Positions 49,630-59,565 of a DNA stretch of 64,000 bases are shown here, in pieces; the stretch's first letter is position 1; each line of letters starts with the position of its first letter. The stretch comes from UMGS1696 sp964623635. Lineage in GTDB: Bacteria; Bacillota; Clostridia; Oscillospirales; CAG-272. The notes under the pieces are model-generated. The model was given only the letters and a program-made list of their open reading frames with translations. It ran no database searches and had not been told where the DNA came from. A program made the translations under genes and the position numbers. Where the stretch lies: the NCBI GenBank assembly GCA_964623635.1, contig CAZUUA010000005.1, forward strand, positions 29,315-93,314, in the 5' to 3' direction.

Positions 49630-51483
49630 GTGTCCAAAAAGGAATGGGAGCAGGACGGCTTCTGGGATCTGCCGCCTGTTACCAAAAAGACCTACAGTCC
49701 ACCGAACACGGGACGCAGCACCGATACCATTCCCGTTACGGTAGAGGAGCCGGATACTGTACGACAGGAAAGCATACCGCCAAGAGATCCGTCGGCTGCA
49801 ACAGAGATTGCATCTCATCCCCAGAGACAGGCCGACCGGCTTTTCTCGAAAGACCAAGAGCGATCCTTCCGCACATCCGTCTATGGCACGTCCCAAGGCT
49901 ACCAGAATCGTATGAAGGACGATGCGCTGGGTTTTTCTGCCGAGGATCTGGCATCGGCTGTGGATACCGTTTCTGCAGATCGAGCCCCTGCGAACCAGAG
50001 CGGCACCACGGTGGCGGAACGGGACGGTGACGGTTGGCTGATCCGACACGTGACAGTACGGCGCTGGATCAACGACTTTTCCTTCTACGCCACCTTTGGC
50101 AGAGATGCCATGGTCAGTCATCAGAAGGTGGGACGACCGGCTGAGCCTGTGGCATATTCGTCCTTTGTGCCCCAGTATTCCCAGATGAACAGTGGGCAGC
50201 TTGCCTATTATCTCTGGTTCCGGGATAATGCGAAGGATGGGAATTTTCTCGAAGCGGACTTTGCCTATGTGCTGCTGTACATCTACGAGATTCTGAATCT
50301 GCCGGAGCAAATACCGCCATCGGATGGGATCGGGCAGCTATGCAAGCTGTGGGCCCACTATCGGAAGGCGTACCCCAAATTGGATGCCTACCTGTGCGAA
50401 TGGGTGCCAGATTATGCGCTGATCCATGGGGTCACACTGCCCGGTGTGCTGGAACCCTTTTTGTCAGAGATCGTACGCAAGGCACAGTTCAAAGAGTTCT
50501 TCCTGGACAATATGTGTCCCCCGGGCGGCAAGCTGAGCCATCGTGCCATTGCGGTGCTGGCCGGGGTACTGCTGGAGACCTATTCGGATTACGACTACAC
50601 TCTGAGCCGCTACTACACCGGTGGCAACCAGGTGGCCTATGACAAGTGCATTCCGGAGGCATTGACGGCAGCTTTGGAACAGGCCTATATCGATGGACGG
50701 GGAATGTTTGCCACCGACCGGCTGTATCGGCTGACCAGAGATTCCTACTGCGGTGCGATCATTCACACAGGCAACAAACGGCGGATCGATGTGGCGTTCC
50801 ACTCCTGTATCCGCTCGCCGGACACCAGACGCTTTGTGACCGGGATCGTCAAGTATGCAGAGAATCGACTCCGGGGCCGGCTGAAGATCAAATCCAAGCT
50901 CAGTGCCACGGACATTGCACCGGAAGACAAGGCACAGGTGGATGCTTACTTTGGACCGGAGGAGCTGCCGATTGCCAAAAAGAAAGTGGTGGAGGAAGAA
51001 ACCTACCTGAAGCAGTACGATGCGGACACCACCGGCTTTGACTTTTCCACCGCCAAGCAGATCGAGGACGCTTCCTGGCGCAACACCGATCGACTGACTG
51101 CCACAGAACCAGAGACAATGGTTACGAAAGAATCCACGAAGGTGCCGGAAGAACCGACTGCTACGGCGATAGCTGCAAACGTGGCGATCACAACGGAAGA
51201 AACGACTGACAAGCCCTTGGCAGCACCGGCAGACAGAGCAGAAGAAAATGTATCGGTCACAAAAGATCCATCGGTAAAGGAAGCGGTGGCGGCACTGCTG
51301 GACGGACAGTTCGAGCAGTATTGTCGAGCACATGGACTGTTCCCCGGCAAAATGGCAGAGCAGATCAACGAGGTCTTTCTGGATGTGACCGGCGACATTT
51401 TGGTGGAAGCAGACGGCAATCGATATAGTTTGATCGAAGAGTACAGAGAGGATGCAGAAGCATGGAGCAAAATGGAAACGTAA
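49630..51483 (+). CDS. TerB-N domain protein (with probable TerB-C-like tail)
   Basis: A 617-residue cytoplasmic protein. Residues 1-125 are low-complexity and charged. Residues 130-400 match the TerB-N type: FSFYATFGRDAM, then MNSGQLAYYLWFRDNAKDGNFLEADFAYVLLYIYEILNLP, the helical hallmark of the family, with a conserved acidic ladder. Residues 470-580 are a Thr/Glu/Ala-rich linker and the end is helical (VKEAVAALLDGQFEQYC). TerB-N proteins are linked to predicted DNA-processing stress systems. The start is a GTG at 49630 with GAGGTGAT upstream. It overlaps the ATPase gene by 22 bases. Confidence 0.85.
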   Translation: MSKKEWEQDGFWDLPPVTKKTYSPPNTGRSTDTIPVTVEEPDTVRQESIPPRDPSAATEIASHPQRQADRLFSKDQERSFRTSVYGTSQGYQNRMKDDALGFSAEDLASAVDTVSADRAPANQSGTTVAERDGDGWLIRHVTVRRWINDFSFYATFGRDAMVSHQKVGRPAEPVAYSSFVPQYSQMNSGQLAYYLWFRDNAKDGNFLEADFAYVLLYIYEILNLPEQIPPSDGIGQLCKLWAHYRKAYPKLDAYLCEWVPDYALIHGVTLPGVLEPFLSEIVRKAQFKEFFLDNMCPPGGKLSHRAIAVLAGVLLETYSDYDYTLSRYYTGGNQVAYDKCIPEALTAALEQAYIDGRGMFATDRLYRLTRDSYCGAIIHTGNKRRIDVAFHSCIRSPDTRRFVTGIVKYAENRLRGRLKIKSKLSATDIAPEDKAQVDAYFGPEELPIAKKKVVEEETYLKQYDADTTGFDFSTAKQIEDASWRNTDRLTATEPETMVTKESTKVPEEPTATAIAANVAITTEETTDKPLAAPADRAEENVSVTKDPSVKEAVAALLDGQFEQYCRAHGLFPGKMAEQINEVFLDVTGDILVEADGNRYSLIEEYREDAEAWSKMET

Positions 51484-52862
51484 AAAAAGTACCACGCCGC
51501 ATTTTGGGAACACTGCTGGGTGCGCTGTCTGCCGGGGTCGTTCCCCGTTCCGGCGCACCGTACATCGCCATCGGACGACTAGATGAGATCGAAGCGCTGA
51601 CCGGTGCCTTGGAACGGGTGGCAGACGGAGAAGGCAGCTGTAAATTCATCATTGGCCGCTATGGCTCCGGGAAGAGCTTTCTCATCCAGCTGACCCGTGG
51701 GTTTGCCTTGGACAAGGGCTTTCTGACGGCCGACTGCGACCTGTCTCCGGAACGAAAGCTGTCTGCTACCGGCGGTGCAGGTCTAGCGACTTATCGGGAA
51801 CTGGTAAAGAATTTGGCCTGCAAGACCCAGCCGGACGGTGGCGCTCTGCCGGTGATCATCAGCCGTTGGTTCAGCCAGATCCGGGATACGCTGGTGGATC
51901 GTGGCATCGAGGTGGATTCGCCTACCTACGATGGGGCCTTTGGCAAGGAGATCCTGCACACGGTACGGGAGTTGGAATCCGATGTGGGTGGCTTTGATTT
52001 TGCCTTGGTCATGCGAGAATACTACAGTGCCTACCGGGCGGAGGATGAGGAAAAAATGTCGGCGTGTCTGCGTTGGTTCCGTGGGGAATATAACACTCGC
52101 ACCGAAGCCCGAAACGCCACCGGCCTGCGGTCCTTGTCCATCATCGACGACGACAACTGGTACGACCACCTGAAGCTGCTCACGGCCTTTGCACGGCTGG
52201 TGGGCTACAGGGGACTGTGCGTGTGCATCGACGAGTGCGTGAACCTATACAAGATCTCCAACCGCATTTCCCGTGAGAACAACTATGAAAAGCTGCTTGC
52301 CATGTTCAACGATACCATGCAGGGGCGAGCACCGGGACTGATGCTGATCTTCGGTGGTACACCCCAATTTTTGGAAGACACACGCCGGGGACTGTTCAGC
52401 TACGAGGCCCTGCGCAGTCGTCTGTCGGATGGACGGTTTGGGACGGATGGTCTGCGGAGCCTGCTTTCTCCGGTACTGCGGCTGAAGCGGCTGTCGGACA
52501 GTGAGCTGTTGGCGCTGGTCATGCGACTGACCGCACTGCACGGCGAATACCATGGCTACACGCCCACGGTCACCGACGAACAGATGCAGGCGTTTCTCAC
52601 CGATTCCCTATCTCGTGCCGGTGCAGACACCATGGTGACACCACGAGAGATCATCCGGGACTACGTGACGCTACTAGACCTACTACTGTCCAATCCGGAC
52701 AAGACGTTCGACGACATCGCCTGCGGTATGCAGCACAGCACCGTTTCCACGGCAACCGACGATGCCTTGGCCGGTGTATCGGAAAACGGTATGGACGAGC
52801 TTCGCAAGCCTTCCCATGCTGCCAATGCGGCTGCGATCACGCTGGACGATCTGAATTTTTAA
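51462..52862 (+). CDS. BrxD-like P-loop ATPase (DUF2791 type)
   Basis: A 466-residue AAA-like ATPase. Walker A is GRYGSGKSF near residue 66 and Walker B is GLCVCIDECVNL, with the DE pair followed by a cysteine. A sensor-like segment LMLIFGGTPQFLED follows, and a conserved RRGLFSYEALRSRL helix is present. This is the pattern of BREX system protein BrxD (DUF2791). No BREX methylase, PglZ phosphatase or BrxC-size ATPase is next to it. The start ATG lies inside the end of the TerB-N gene, and the helicase gene begins 9 bases after it. Confidence 0.82.
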   Translation: MEQNGNVKKVPRRILGTLLGALSAGVVPRSGAPYIAIGRLDEIEALTGALERVADGEGSCKFIIGRYGSGKSFLIQLTRGFALDKGFLTADCDLSPERKLSATGGAGLATYRELVKNLACKTQPDGGALPVIISRWFSQIRDTLVDRGIEVDSPTYDGAFGKEILHTVRELESDVGGFDFALVMREYYSAYRAEDEEKMSACLRWFRGEYNTRTEARNATGLRSLSIIDDDNWYDHLKLLTAFARLVGYRGLCVCIDECVNLYKISNRISRENNYEKLLAMFNDTMQGRAPGLMLIFGGTPQFLEDTRRGLFSYEALRSRLSDGRFGTDGLRSLLSPVLRLKRLSDSELLALVMRLTALHGEYHGYTPTVTDEQMQAFLTDSLSRAGADTMVTPREIIRDYVTLLDLLLSNPDKTFDDIACGMQHSTVSTATDDALAGVSENGMDELRKPSHAANAAAITLDDLNF

Positions 52863-52871
52863 GGATATACT

Positions 52872-55145
52872 ATGCAGGTTTTTGACGAATATTCTCCCTT
52901 TATCCGGGAATTTATCTACAGCCGGGGCTGGGATCATCTGAATGAGATCCAGGTGGCAGCGGCAGACATGATCTTCCACCAAGACTGCAATCTGCTGCTG
53001 CCATCTCAAACGGCCTCCGGCAAAACAGAAGCGGCGTTTTTTCCCATACTTTCCCAGTTCTATGCGGATCCACCGCAGACCATTGGGGTCATCTACATCG
53101 CACCGCTGAAATCGCTGATCAATGACCAGTTCGGACGGATCACAGAGCTGTGTGACCAGACGGGGATCCCGGTGTACCATTGGCATGGCGACGTGGCGGC
53201 CTCCCACAAAAACAAAGTCATGAAGCATCCACAGGGCATTTTGCAGATCACGCCGGAGTCGCTGGAAGGAATGCTGATCCACCGGAACACCGACCTACTG
53301 CGGCTCTTTGGGGATCTGCGCTACATCATCATCGACGAGATCCACACCCTGACCGGTACCGACCGTGGGAACCAGATCCTATGTCAGCTTGCCCGGCTCC
53401 GGGAACGGACAGGGGTATCGCCACGTCGGATCGGTCTGTCTGCCACCATTGGCGACATGGAGACCGCTGCCAACTGGCTGGGTGCTTCCAGTGGACGGGA
53501 CACGGTGGTACCCCAGATCACACCGGCGAAGATCCGCTGGCGGCTGGGCATGGAGCATTTTTATGTGGTGGAAAAGGATGTGGCAGAGGTGCCTACAGCC
53601 GAGGTACGCAGTGAGCCCACCATTTCGCTGGATCCGGGATACGAGTACATCTACGACTGTACCAGAGACCGGAAGGCCATTGTGTTCTCCAACTCCCGGG
53701 AAGAAACGGAATACATCACGGCCACCCTGCGGCAGATCGCCGAATACCGGGGAGAACCGGATGTGTTTCTGATCCACCACGGCTTTTTGTCGGCGTCCAT
53801 CCGAGAAGATGCGGAATTGAAGATGAAGGACGACGAGGTCCGGGCTGTCGTTTGTGCCACCGTCACCATGGAGCTGGGCATTGACATTGGCAGACTGGAA
53901 CGGGTCATTCAGCAAAATGCACCCAATACGGTTTCGTCCTTTTTGCAGCGGCTGGGTCGTTCCGGCAGACGAGGAGATCCACCGGAGATGATGATGGTGT
54001 TCCGGGAGGAGAATCCTCTGCCCAACACGCCACTGCCTCAGCTGATGCCCTGGGAGCTATTGAAGGCCATCGCCATCGTACAGCTCTACATCGAAGAACG
54101 CTTTATTGAACCACCGAATATTCGCAAGCAGCCGCTGAGTCTATTGTTTCAGCAGACCCTGTCGGTGTTAGCAGCAGCAGGTGCGCTGTCTCCGGCGATG
54201 CTAGCCGAACGGGTACTGGCACTACCGCCCTTCCGGTACATCGAAAAAGAGGACTATAAGACCCTGATGCTGTCCATGCTCCAGAACGATTGGCTGGAAA
54301 TGACAGAGGAACGGGAGCTGATCTTGGGACTGCGTGGAGAACGGCTGGTGAATTCCTTCAAGTTCTATGCGGTCTTCAAGGATACGGACGACTACACGGT
54401 ACGGTGTGAATCGGACGAGATCGGGGTGCTGAATTCTCCGCCGCCGGTGGGAGATCGGTTTGCGCTGGCCGGCCGGGTCTGGGAAGTGGAAGAGCTGGAT
54501 CTGCCCCGGCACCTGATCTACGTAAAACCGGTGAAAGGAAAAATGGAGGTGGCCTGGCCGGGTGACTATGGTGAGGTACACACACGGATCCTGGAACGGA
54601 TGCGGCAGGTGCTTTGCGAGGACACGGAATATCCCTATCTGAAGGAAGGGGCGCTCAGGCGGCTTCGGGTGGCTCGGAGTGTGGCACGCAATACGGGACT
54701 GACGGAACACTGCATCCTGTGTCTGGGTGGCTCCACGTGGGCATTCTTTCCCTGGCTGGGCACACGCTCCTTCCGCACGCTGCGGCGGTATCTGAAGCAA
54801 AACGCCGGGAAATTCCGACTCACCGGACTGGAGTTCGAAGGCTGCTACTACATGACCTTCAAGTTGGAAGGCGGCGATGGTCCTTCCCTGATCCGGTATC
54901 TGTCGGAAAAGGCCGACCGGGAAGGTGTGGATCTGGCTGCCCTCATTGGCGAAAACGAAGCGCCGGTCTACGAAAAATACGACGAATGCATTCCCTCAGC
55001 CCTGCTGCGAAAAGCCTATCGAGACGACAAGCTCCGCAGCGATGAATTTGTCCCACGACTGCGGCAGATCGCTGGTGCAGAAACGGCTTATGCGGCTTCC
55101 TCTGCCAACATGGACGCAGAAAAAGAAAGGATAGACCATGCCTGA
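52872..55145 (+). CDS. Lhr/BrxHI-like superfamily 2 DNA helicase
   Basis: A 757-residue DEAD/DEAH helicase. Motifs: Q-motif region NEIQVAAAD, motif I SQTASGKTEAA, Ib TPESLEG, motif II IIDEIH, motif III LSATIGD, motif IV-V IVFSNSREE and TMELGIDIG, motif VI QRLGRSGRRG. A winged-helix and a C-terminal accessory domain follow, as in Lhr-type helicases, but it is half the size of full Lhr. BrxHI of BREX loci has a similar size. The stop overlaps the uvrA ATG by 8 bases, linking the helicase to excision repair. Confidence 0.88.
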   Translation: MQVFDEYSPFIREFIYSRGWDHLNEIQVAAADMIFHQDCNLLLPSQTASGKTEAAFFPILSQFYADPPQTIGVIYIAPLKSLINDQFGRITELCDQTGIPVYHWHGDVAASHKNKVMKHPQGILQITPESLEGMLIHRNTDLLRLFGDLRYIIIDEIHTLTGTDRGNQILCQLARLRERTGVSPRRIGLSATIGDMETAANWLGASSGRDTVVPQITPAKIRWRLGMEHFYVVEKDVAEVPTAEVRSEPTISLDPGYEYIYDCTRDRKAIVFSNSREETEYITATLRQIAEYRGEPDVFLIHHGFLSASIREDAELKMKDDEVRAVVCATVTMELGIDIGRLERVIQQNAPNTVSSFLQRLGRSGRRGDPPEMMMVFREENPLPNTPLPQLMPWELLKAIAIVQLYIEERFIEPPNIRKQPLSLLFQQTLSVLAAAGALSPAMLAERVLALPPFRYIEKEDYKTLMLSMLQNDWLEMTEERELILGLRGERLVNSFKFYAVFKDTDDYTVRCESDEIGVLNSPPPVGDRFALAGRVWEVEELDLPRHLIYVKPVKGKMEVAWPGDYGEVHTRILERMRQVLCEDTEYPYLKEGALRRLRVARSVARNTGLTEHCILCLGGSTWAFFPWLGTRSFRTLRRYLKQNAGKFRLTGLEFEGCYYMTFKLEGGDGPSLIRYLSEKADREGVDLAALIGENEAPVYEKYDECIPSALLRKAYRDDKLRSDEFVPRLRQIAGAETAYAASSANMDAEKERIDHA

Positions 55146-57996
55146 AAATATTGTGATCCGTGGCGCACGGATGAACAACTTAAAAAATATCGACCTGACC
55201 ATACCACGGGACAAGTTAGTGGTCATCACCGGCCTGTCCGGCTCCGGCAAATCTTCGCTTGCCTTTGATACGCTCCATGCAGAGGGACACCGGCGGTTCG
55301 TGGAGTCACTGTCCTCCTATGCTCGGATGTTCCTGGGGCAGCTGGACAAGCCGGACGTGGACTCCATCGAGGGGCTGTCTCCGTCCATTTCCATCGACCA
55401 AAAGACCACGTCCAAGAATCCCCGGTCTACGGTGGGCACAGTGACGGAGATCTACGACTACCTACGGCTGCTGTATGCCCGGCTGGGTGTGCCCCATTGT
55501 CCGATCTGCGGCAAGGAGATCCGGCAGACCACCACGGACACCATCATCGACAAGATCGCAGCCTATCCGGAAGGCCAGCGGCTGATCATTGCCTCTCCTG
55601 TGGTACGTGGCAAAAAGGGACGCCACGAGAAGGTTTTCGCCGAGGCACGAAAGAACGGCTTTGTCCGGGTACGGGTGGACGGCATTGTGTACGACCTTTC
55701 GGAGGAGATCGAGCTGGACAAAAACAAAAAGCACAGCATCGAGCTGGTCATCGACCGTATCGTGATTCGTGGTGACATCCGGGGACGCATCTCCGACTCG
55801 GTGGAAACGGCACTGCGAGAGTCCGACGGCTTTGTGAATGCGGTTTTGGTGGATCGAGACAAGCCGGAATCCGAAGCGGATGTGGTAGAGTTTTCCACCA
55901 ACTATGCCTGTGTGGAGCATGGTATTTCCTTTGGGGAGCTGGAGCCTCGGATGTTCTCCTTCAACAATCCCTTTGGTGCCTGCCCAGAATGCACGGGACT
56001 GGGGGTGCTGCGTTCAGTTTCGCCGGATAAGATCATCGGGGACAAAAGCCTTTCGCTGGACAGCGGTGCCATTTGCGTCAACGGGTTCAAGACCCTGACC
56101 GAAGACAGCTGGAACGGGCCGGTGATCTATGAGGTGCTCAAGCATTTTGGCGTGGATCTGACAACACCGGTCGAAGATTTTCCACCGGAAGCCTACGATG
56201 CCCTGCTCTACGGCTATCCGGAACCGGTGACGGCCGTGCGGGTCTTTGGGGATCGAAGCCAGACACAGACCACCCGGTTCGAGGGTCTGGTGAAGATGGT
56301 GGCCGATCGAGCCCAGCCCGGCAGCTACAACCATGAGTATTACGAACAGTTCCTCACCGATACAGAGTGTCCCCACTGCCACGGTGCCCGGCTGAACAAA
56401 GAGGCCATGTCGGTGACTGTGGGCGGCAAAAACATCCACCAGTTCTGTTCCCTTTCCATCACGGATGCGCTGACCTTTGTGCAGTCTTTGACCTTCTCCG
56501 ACATGGAGATGACCATTGCCCGGGAAATTCTGAAGGAGCTGAAAAGCCGGCTGTCCTTCCTGGTCAGTGTGGGGCTGGACTATCTGACCCTGTCCCGGCA
56601 GGCTGGCACCTTGTCCGGTGGTGAGGCACAGCGGATCCGGCTGGCGACCCAGATCGGTTCTTCACTGGCAGGGGTATTGTACATCTTAGACGAGCCTTCC
56701 ATTGGTCTGCACCAGCGGGACAACACCAAGCTGATCGACACGCTGAAAATGCTCCGGGATCAAGGCAACAGCGTCATTGTGGTGGAGCATGACGAGGAGA
56801 CCATGCTGGCCGCCGACTATCTGATCGACATTGGTCCCGGTGCCGGGATCCATGGGGGGCAAGTGGTCTCCTGTGGTACACCGGCAGAGGTGGCGGCAGA
56901 TGAACACTCTCTCACCGGGGATTATCTCTCCGGCAGACGGACCATTCCGGTTCCATCGGTGCGCAGAGCTGGCAACGGCAAGAGCTTGACCATTGTGGGA
57001 GCACGAGAGCACAATCTGAAAAACATCGATGTGACCATTCCGCTGGGCTGCTTTGTCTGCGTGACCGGGGTATCCGGATCGGGAAAATCTTCACTGATCA
57101 ACTCCATTTTGTACGCACGGCTGGCCCATGACCTGAACCGTGCCATCACCTACCCCGGCGCACACACCCGGATCGATGGTGAGGAGCATTTAGACAAGGT
57201 GATCGCCATTGACCAGAGTCCCATTGGCCGCACGCCTCGTTCCAATCCTGCCACCTACACAGGTCTGTTCAACGACATTCGAGAGCTGTTTGCCAAGACG
57301 CCGGGTGCCAAAATGCGTGGGTTCGGGCCGGGACGGTTTTCCTTCAACGTAAAAGGGGGACGATGCGAAGCCTGTGAAGGAGATGGGGTCAAGAAAATCG
57401 AAATGCACTTTTTAGCAGACGTGTATGTGAACTGCGACGTTTGCCACGGGAAGCGATACAATCGGGAGACCTTGGAGGTCAAGTACAAGGACAAGAGCAT
57501 TGCGGATGTACTGGAAATGACCGTGGAAGAGGGCGTGGCGTTTTTCTCGGAGATCCCCAAGATCGCATCCCGGCTGCAGCTGCTTTGCGATGTGGGACTG
57601 GGATATGTACAGATCGGGCAATCCTCCACGACCCTGTCCGGCGGTGAAGCACAACGAGTGAAGCTAGCTACAGAGCTGTCCAAGCGGCAGACCGGGCGCA
57701 CCATCTATATCTTAGACGAACCCACCACCGGTCTGCATTCGGCCGATGTGGAGAAGCTGTTGGCGGTGCTGGATCGGCTGGTGGAGCAAGGCAATTCGGT
57801 GGTGGTGATCGAACACAATCTGGACGTGATCAAGACAGCCGACTACATCATCGATATGGGGCCGGAAGGTGGCGACAATGGTGGTCAGGTGATCGCTGCC
57901 GGTACACCGGAAGAAGTGGCCGCTTGTGCACACTCCTGGACAGGACGGTATCTGAAGGAAAAGTTAGAGGTCAGAGGTCAGCAGGCAGAAGTTTGA
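55138..57996 (+). CDS. uvrA: Excinuclease ABC subunit A
   Basis: Damage-recognising ATPase of nucleotide excision repair. The 952-residue protein has Walker A GLSGSGKSS at 32-40, an inserted UvrB-binding region, the zinc pair CPICG and later CEACEGDG...CDVC, the signature SGGEAQRIRLA, and a second ATPase half with GVSGSGKSSLI and LSGGEAQRVKLA. Full length. Start ATG at 55138 lies inside the helicase stop; its Shine-Dalgarno (GAAAGGA) is within that gene. uvrB and uvrC are not in the window. Having it last in this operon is unusual. Confidence 0.97.
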   Translation: MPENIVIRGARMNNLKNIDLTIPRDKLVVITGLSGSGKSSLAFDTLHAEGHRRFVESLSSYARMFLGQLDKPDVDSIEGLSPSISIDQKTTSKNPRSTVGTVTEIYDYLRLLYARLGVPHCPICGKEIRQTTTDTIIDKIAAYPEGQRLIIASPVVRGKKGRHEKVFAEARKNGFVRVRVDGIVYDLSEEIELDKNKKHSIELVIDRIVIRGDIRGRISDSVETALRESDGFVNAVLVDRDKPESEADVVEFSTNYACVEHGISFGELEPRMFSFNNPFGACPECTGLGVLRSVSPDKIIGDKSLSLDSGAICVNGFKTLTEDSWNGPVIYEVLKHFGVDLTTPVEDFPPEAYDALLYGYPEPVTAVRVFGDRSQTQTTRFEGLVKMVADRAQPGSYNHEYYEQFLTDTECPHCHGARLNKEAMSVTVGGKNIHQFCSLSITDALTFVQSLTFSDMEMTIAREILKELKSRLSFLVSVGLDYLTLSRQAGTLSGGEAQRIRLATQIGSSLAGVLYILDEPSIGLHQRDNTKLIDTLKMLRDQGNSVIVVEHDEETMLAADYLIDIGPGAGIHGGQVVSCGTPAEVAADEHSLTGDYLSGRRTIPVPSVRRAGNGKSLTIVGAREHNLKNIDVTIPLGCFVCVTGVSGSGKSSLINSILYARLAHDLNRAITYPGAHTRIDGEEHLDKVIAIDQSPIGRTPRSNPATYTGLFNDIRELFAKTPGAKMRGFGPGRFSFNVKGGRCEACEGDGVKKIEMHFLADVYVNCDVCHGKRYNRETLEVKYKDKSIADVLEMTVEEGVAFFSEIPKIASRLQLLCDVGLGYVQIGQSSTTLSGGEAQRVKLATELSKRQTGRTIYILDEPTTGLHSADVEKLLAVLDRLVEQGNSVVVIEHNLDVIKTADYIIDMGPEGGDNGGQVIAAGTPEEVAACAHSWTGRYLKEKLEVRGQQAEV

Positions 57997-58030
57997 GAGC
58001 AGCTATATTACAGTAGAACTGTAAACGACA

Positions 58031-58085
58031 AAAAGACAGCAGAGCGGTCGTTGTGGTACACCACAGCTTCGCTCTGCTGTTTTTC
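58031..58085. terminator. Bidirectional terminator after uvrA
   Basis: ACAGCAGAGCG and CGCTCTGCTGT form an 11-bp stem, with a further CGTTGTGG... loop hairpin, T-run on the right and A-run on the left. Ends uvrA and the convergent GH20 gene. Confidence 0.9.
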
Positions 58086-58097
58086 TTATTGTTTTCG

Positions 58098-59531
58098 TTA
58101 GAATTCTACTTCGCAGGTACGCCAGCCAGAAGGGATAAATGCGCCTTCTGTGTCATACAGTCTCCGCAGCAGGCAGGCAGCTTCCGTATCGGCGATACCG
58201 GGGACACGTTCGTCGGCCATCCAGGTGCAGTTGGACCAATAGGCCGCTTGCCGCAGGAAGGCCGGGAGATGGTGCCACGTGGTATACAGCACGCCATAGG
58301 CGCCCAGCTTCTTGGCATCGGCAGACAAGGAGCGGATGTTTTCCATATTGTCCCAGGGGCAGACCACCGTCTTGAAGCCTTTATCCATGAAATATTTTGT
58401 GGTGGGATTGAAGCCGTTCCGGTAGTCGTACTGCCAGTCAGCGATGATGATCCGGCGATCCAGCAGATCCAGTGCCTTGTCGGTGGCGTGGTTTTGCCCG
58501 TTCGCCACGATGGGACCTTCCCCAAAGGCATCCCGGCGGATCAGCTCGTCGTGCCAGATGATGGGGGTACGACCGACCTTGCCGAGGTCCTCCGTCAGCC
58601 GGTTCAGATATTCGGCCAGCAGCTCATGGGGCACTCGTGTACGGCACTTGTCGCAGGTGGCAAAGGAATAGGCCTCGTCAAAGCCCAAGTGGAAGTAGCT
58701 GCCGTCTCCGCACAGCTCTATCAGCTCGGCACGCATTTCCGCCAGCAGCTTGTAGGTATCCGGATTGGACAGGCACCAGGTCCAGCCGTCGGGCTCAAAC
58801 AGCTTGGTCAGCCGGGGATTCTTGTTCAGCACCACGTGGCGGCCGTTGCAGCTGCGGGACTGGGTGGCGTGCCCAAAGTGGTTCACCATGGGGATCACTT
58901 CCATACCGTAGCTTCTTGCCAGGGCGACCAGCTGCTGGATCTCTTTATGAGTAAAGTGCCGCTCCTCCCACGACATCTCCGGCAGGCACTTGTACGGATA
59001 CACGCCCCAGAACTCTAAAATCACGTGGGTCATTTTGAAGAATCCGGCTTCGTGGATGGCCTGCTCCAGCGAAGACAGGGTACTACCGGGGAACACGCAC
59101 AGGTGTACCGCACGGAAATCGACCGCCGGGGCATCGTGTACGTCGGCGGCAGAGATGTAGAAGGCTTCCTTCCCTTCTGCCAGCTCCTCCGGGCAAATGA
59201 GCTGCACTAAGGTCTTGATCCCATCCAGCAGTCCGGCGGCATCATGGGCTCTCACGCACACACCGGCAGTGTCTACGTGGATGGCATACCGATCGGCGTC
59301 GGTCAGGTCACAGGTAGCTTCTCCGATGACGAACCGGCAGCCGTCCTGGGTGGGTGTCACCTGCAGCTTGCAGGCATCACAGGAGAAGCGATACCACAGG
59401 GTCTGGACACGCTCCACTTGTGCCGATGTCAGACCGCTGACTCTTGCGGGGACGGTACTGCCAAAGGTATAGCGGATGGATTCGTTTTCAGTAAAATTTT
59501 TCGGTGTTGGGAATAGATGGCGAAGATACAT
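58098..59531 (-). CDS. GH20-like beta-N-acetylhexosaminidase
   Basis: A 477-residue cytoplasmic glycosidase. Residues 1-130 look like the GH20 N-terminal alpha/beta domain, with DRYAIHVDTAGVCVRAHDAAGLLDGIKTL. The barrel carries VHLCVFPG, VIPMVNHFGHAT and the catalytic Asp-Glu pair in YFHLGFDEAY, where GH20 usually has HxGGDE. It probably removes terminal GlcNAc or GalNAc from imported glycans or muropeptides. GGAGG lies 7 bases before the ATG. It is cotranscribed with the upstream sugar-binding lipoprotein gene (34-base gap). Confidence 0.83.
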   Translation of the reverse strand: MYLRHLFPTPKNFTENESIRYTFGSTVPARVSGLTSAQVERVQTLWYRFSCDACKLQVTPTQDGCRFVIGEATCDLTDADRYAIHVDTAGVCVRAHDAAGLLDGIKTLVQLICPEELAEGKEAFYISAADVHDAPAVDFRAVHLCVFPGSTLSSLEQAIHEAGFFKMTHVILEFWGVYPYKCLPEMSWEERHFTHKEIQQLVALARSYGMEVIPMVNHFGHATQSRSCNGRHVVLNKNPRLTKLFEPDGWTWCLSNPDTYKLLAEMRAELIELCGDGSYFHLGFDEAYSFATCDKCRTRVPHELLAEYLNRLTEDLGKVGRTPIIWHDELIRRDAFGEGPIVANGQNHATDKALDLLDRRIIIADWQYDYRNGFNPTTKYFMDKGFKTVVCPWDNMENIRSLSADAKKLGAYGVLYTTWHHLPAFLRQAAYWSNCTWMADERVPGIADTEAACLLRRLYDTEGAFIPSGWRTCEVEF

Positions 59532-59565
59532 ACAGGTTCCTCCAGGTATAATGCGGTGTTATATA

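Noticed and set aside
49562..57996. Complete BREX or DISARM defence island
   Set aside because: No PglZ-type phosphatase, no DNA methyltransferase, no BrxC-size ATPase and no nuclease in the region; only BrxD-like and BrxHI-like parts are present.
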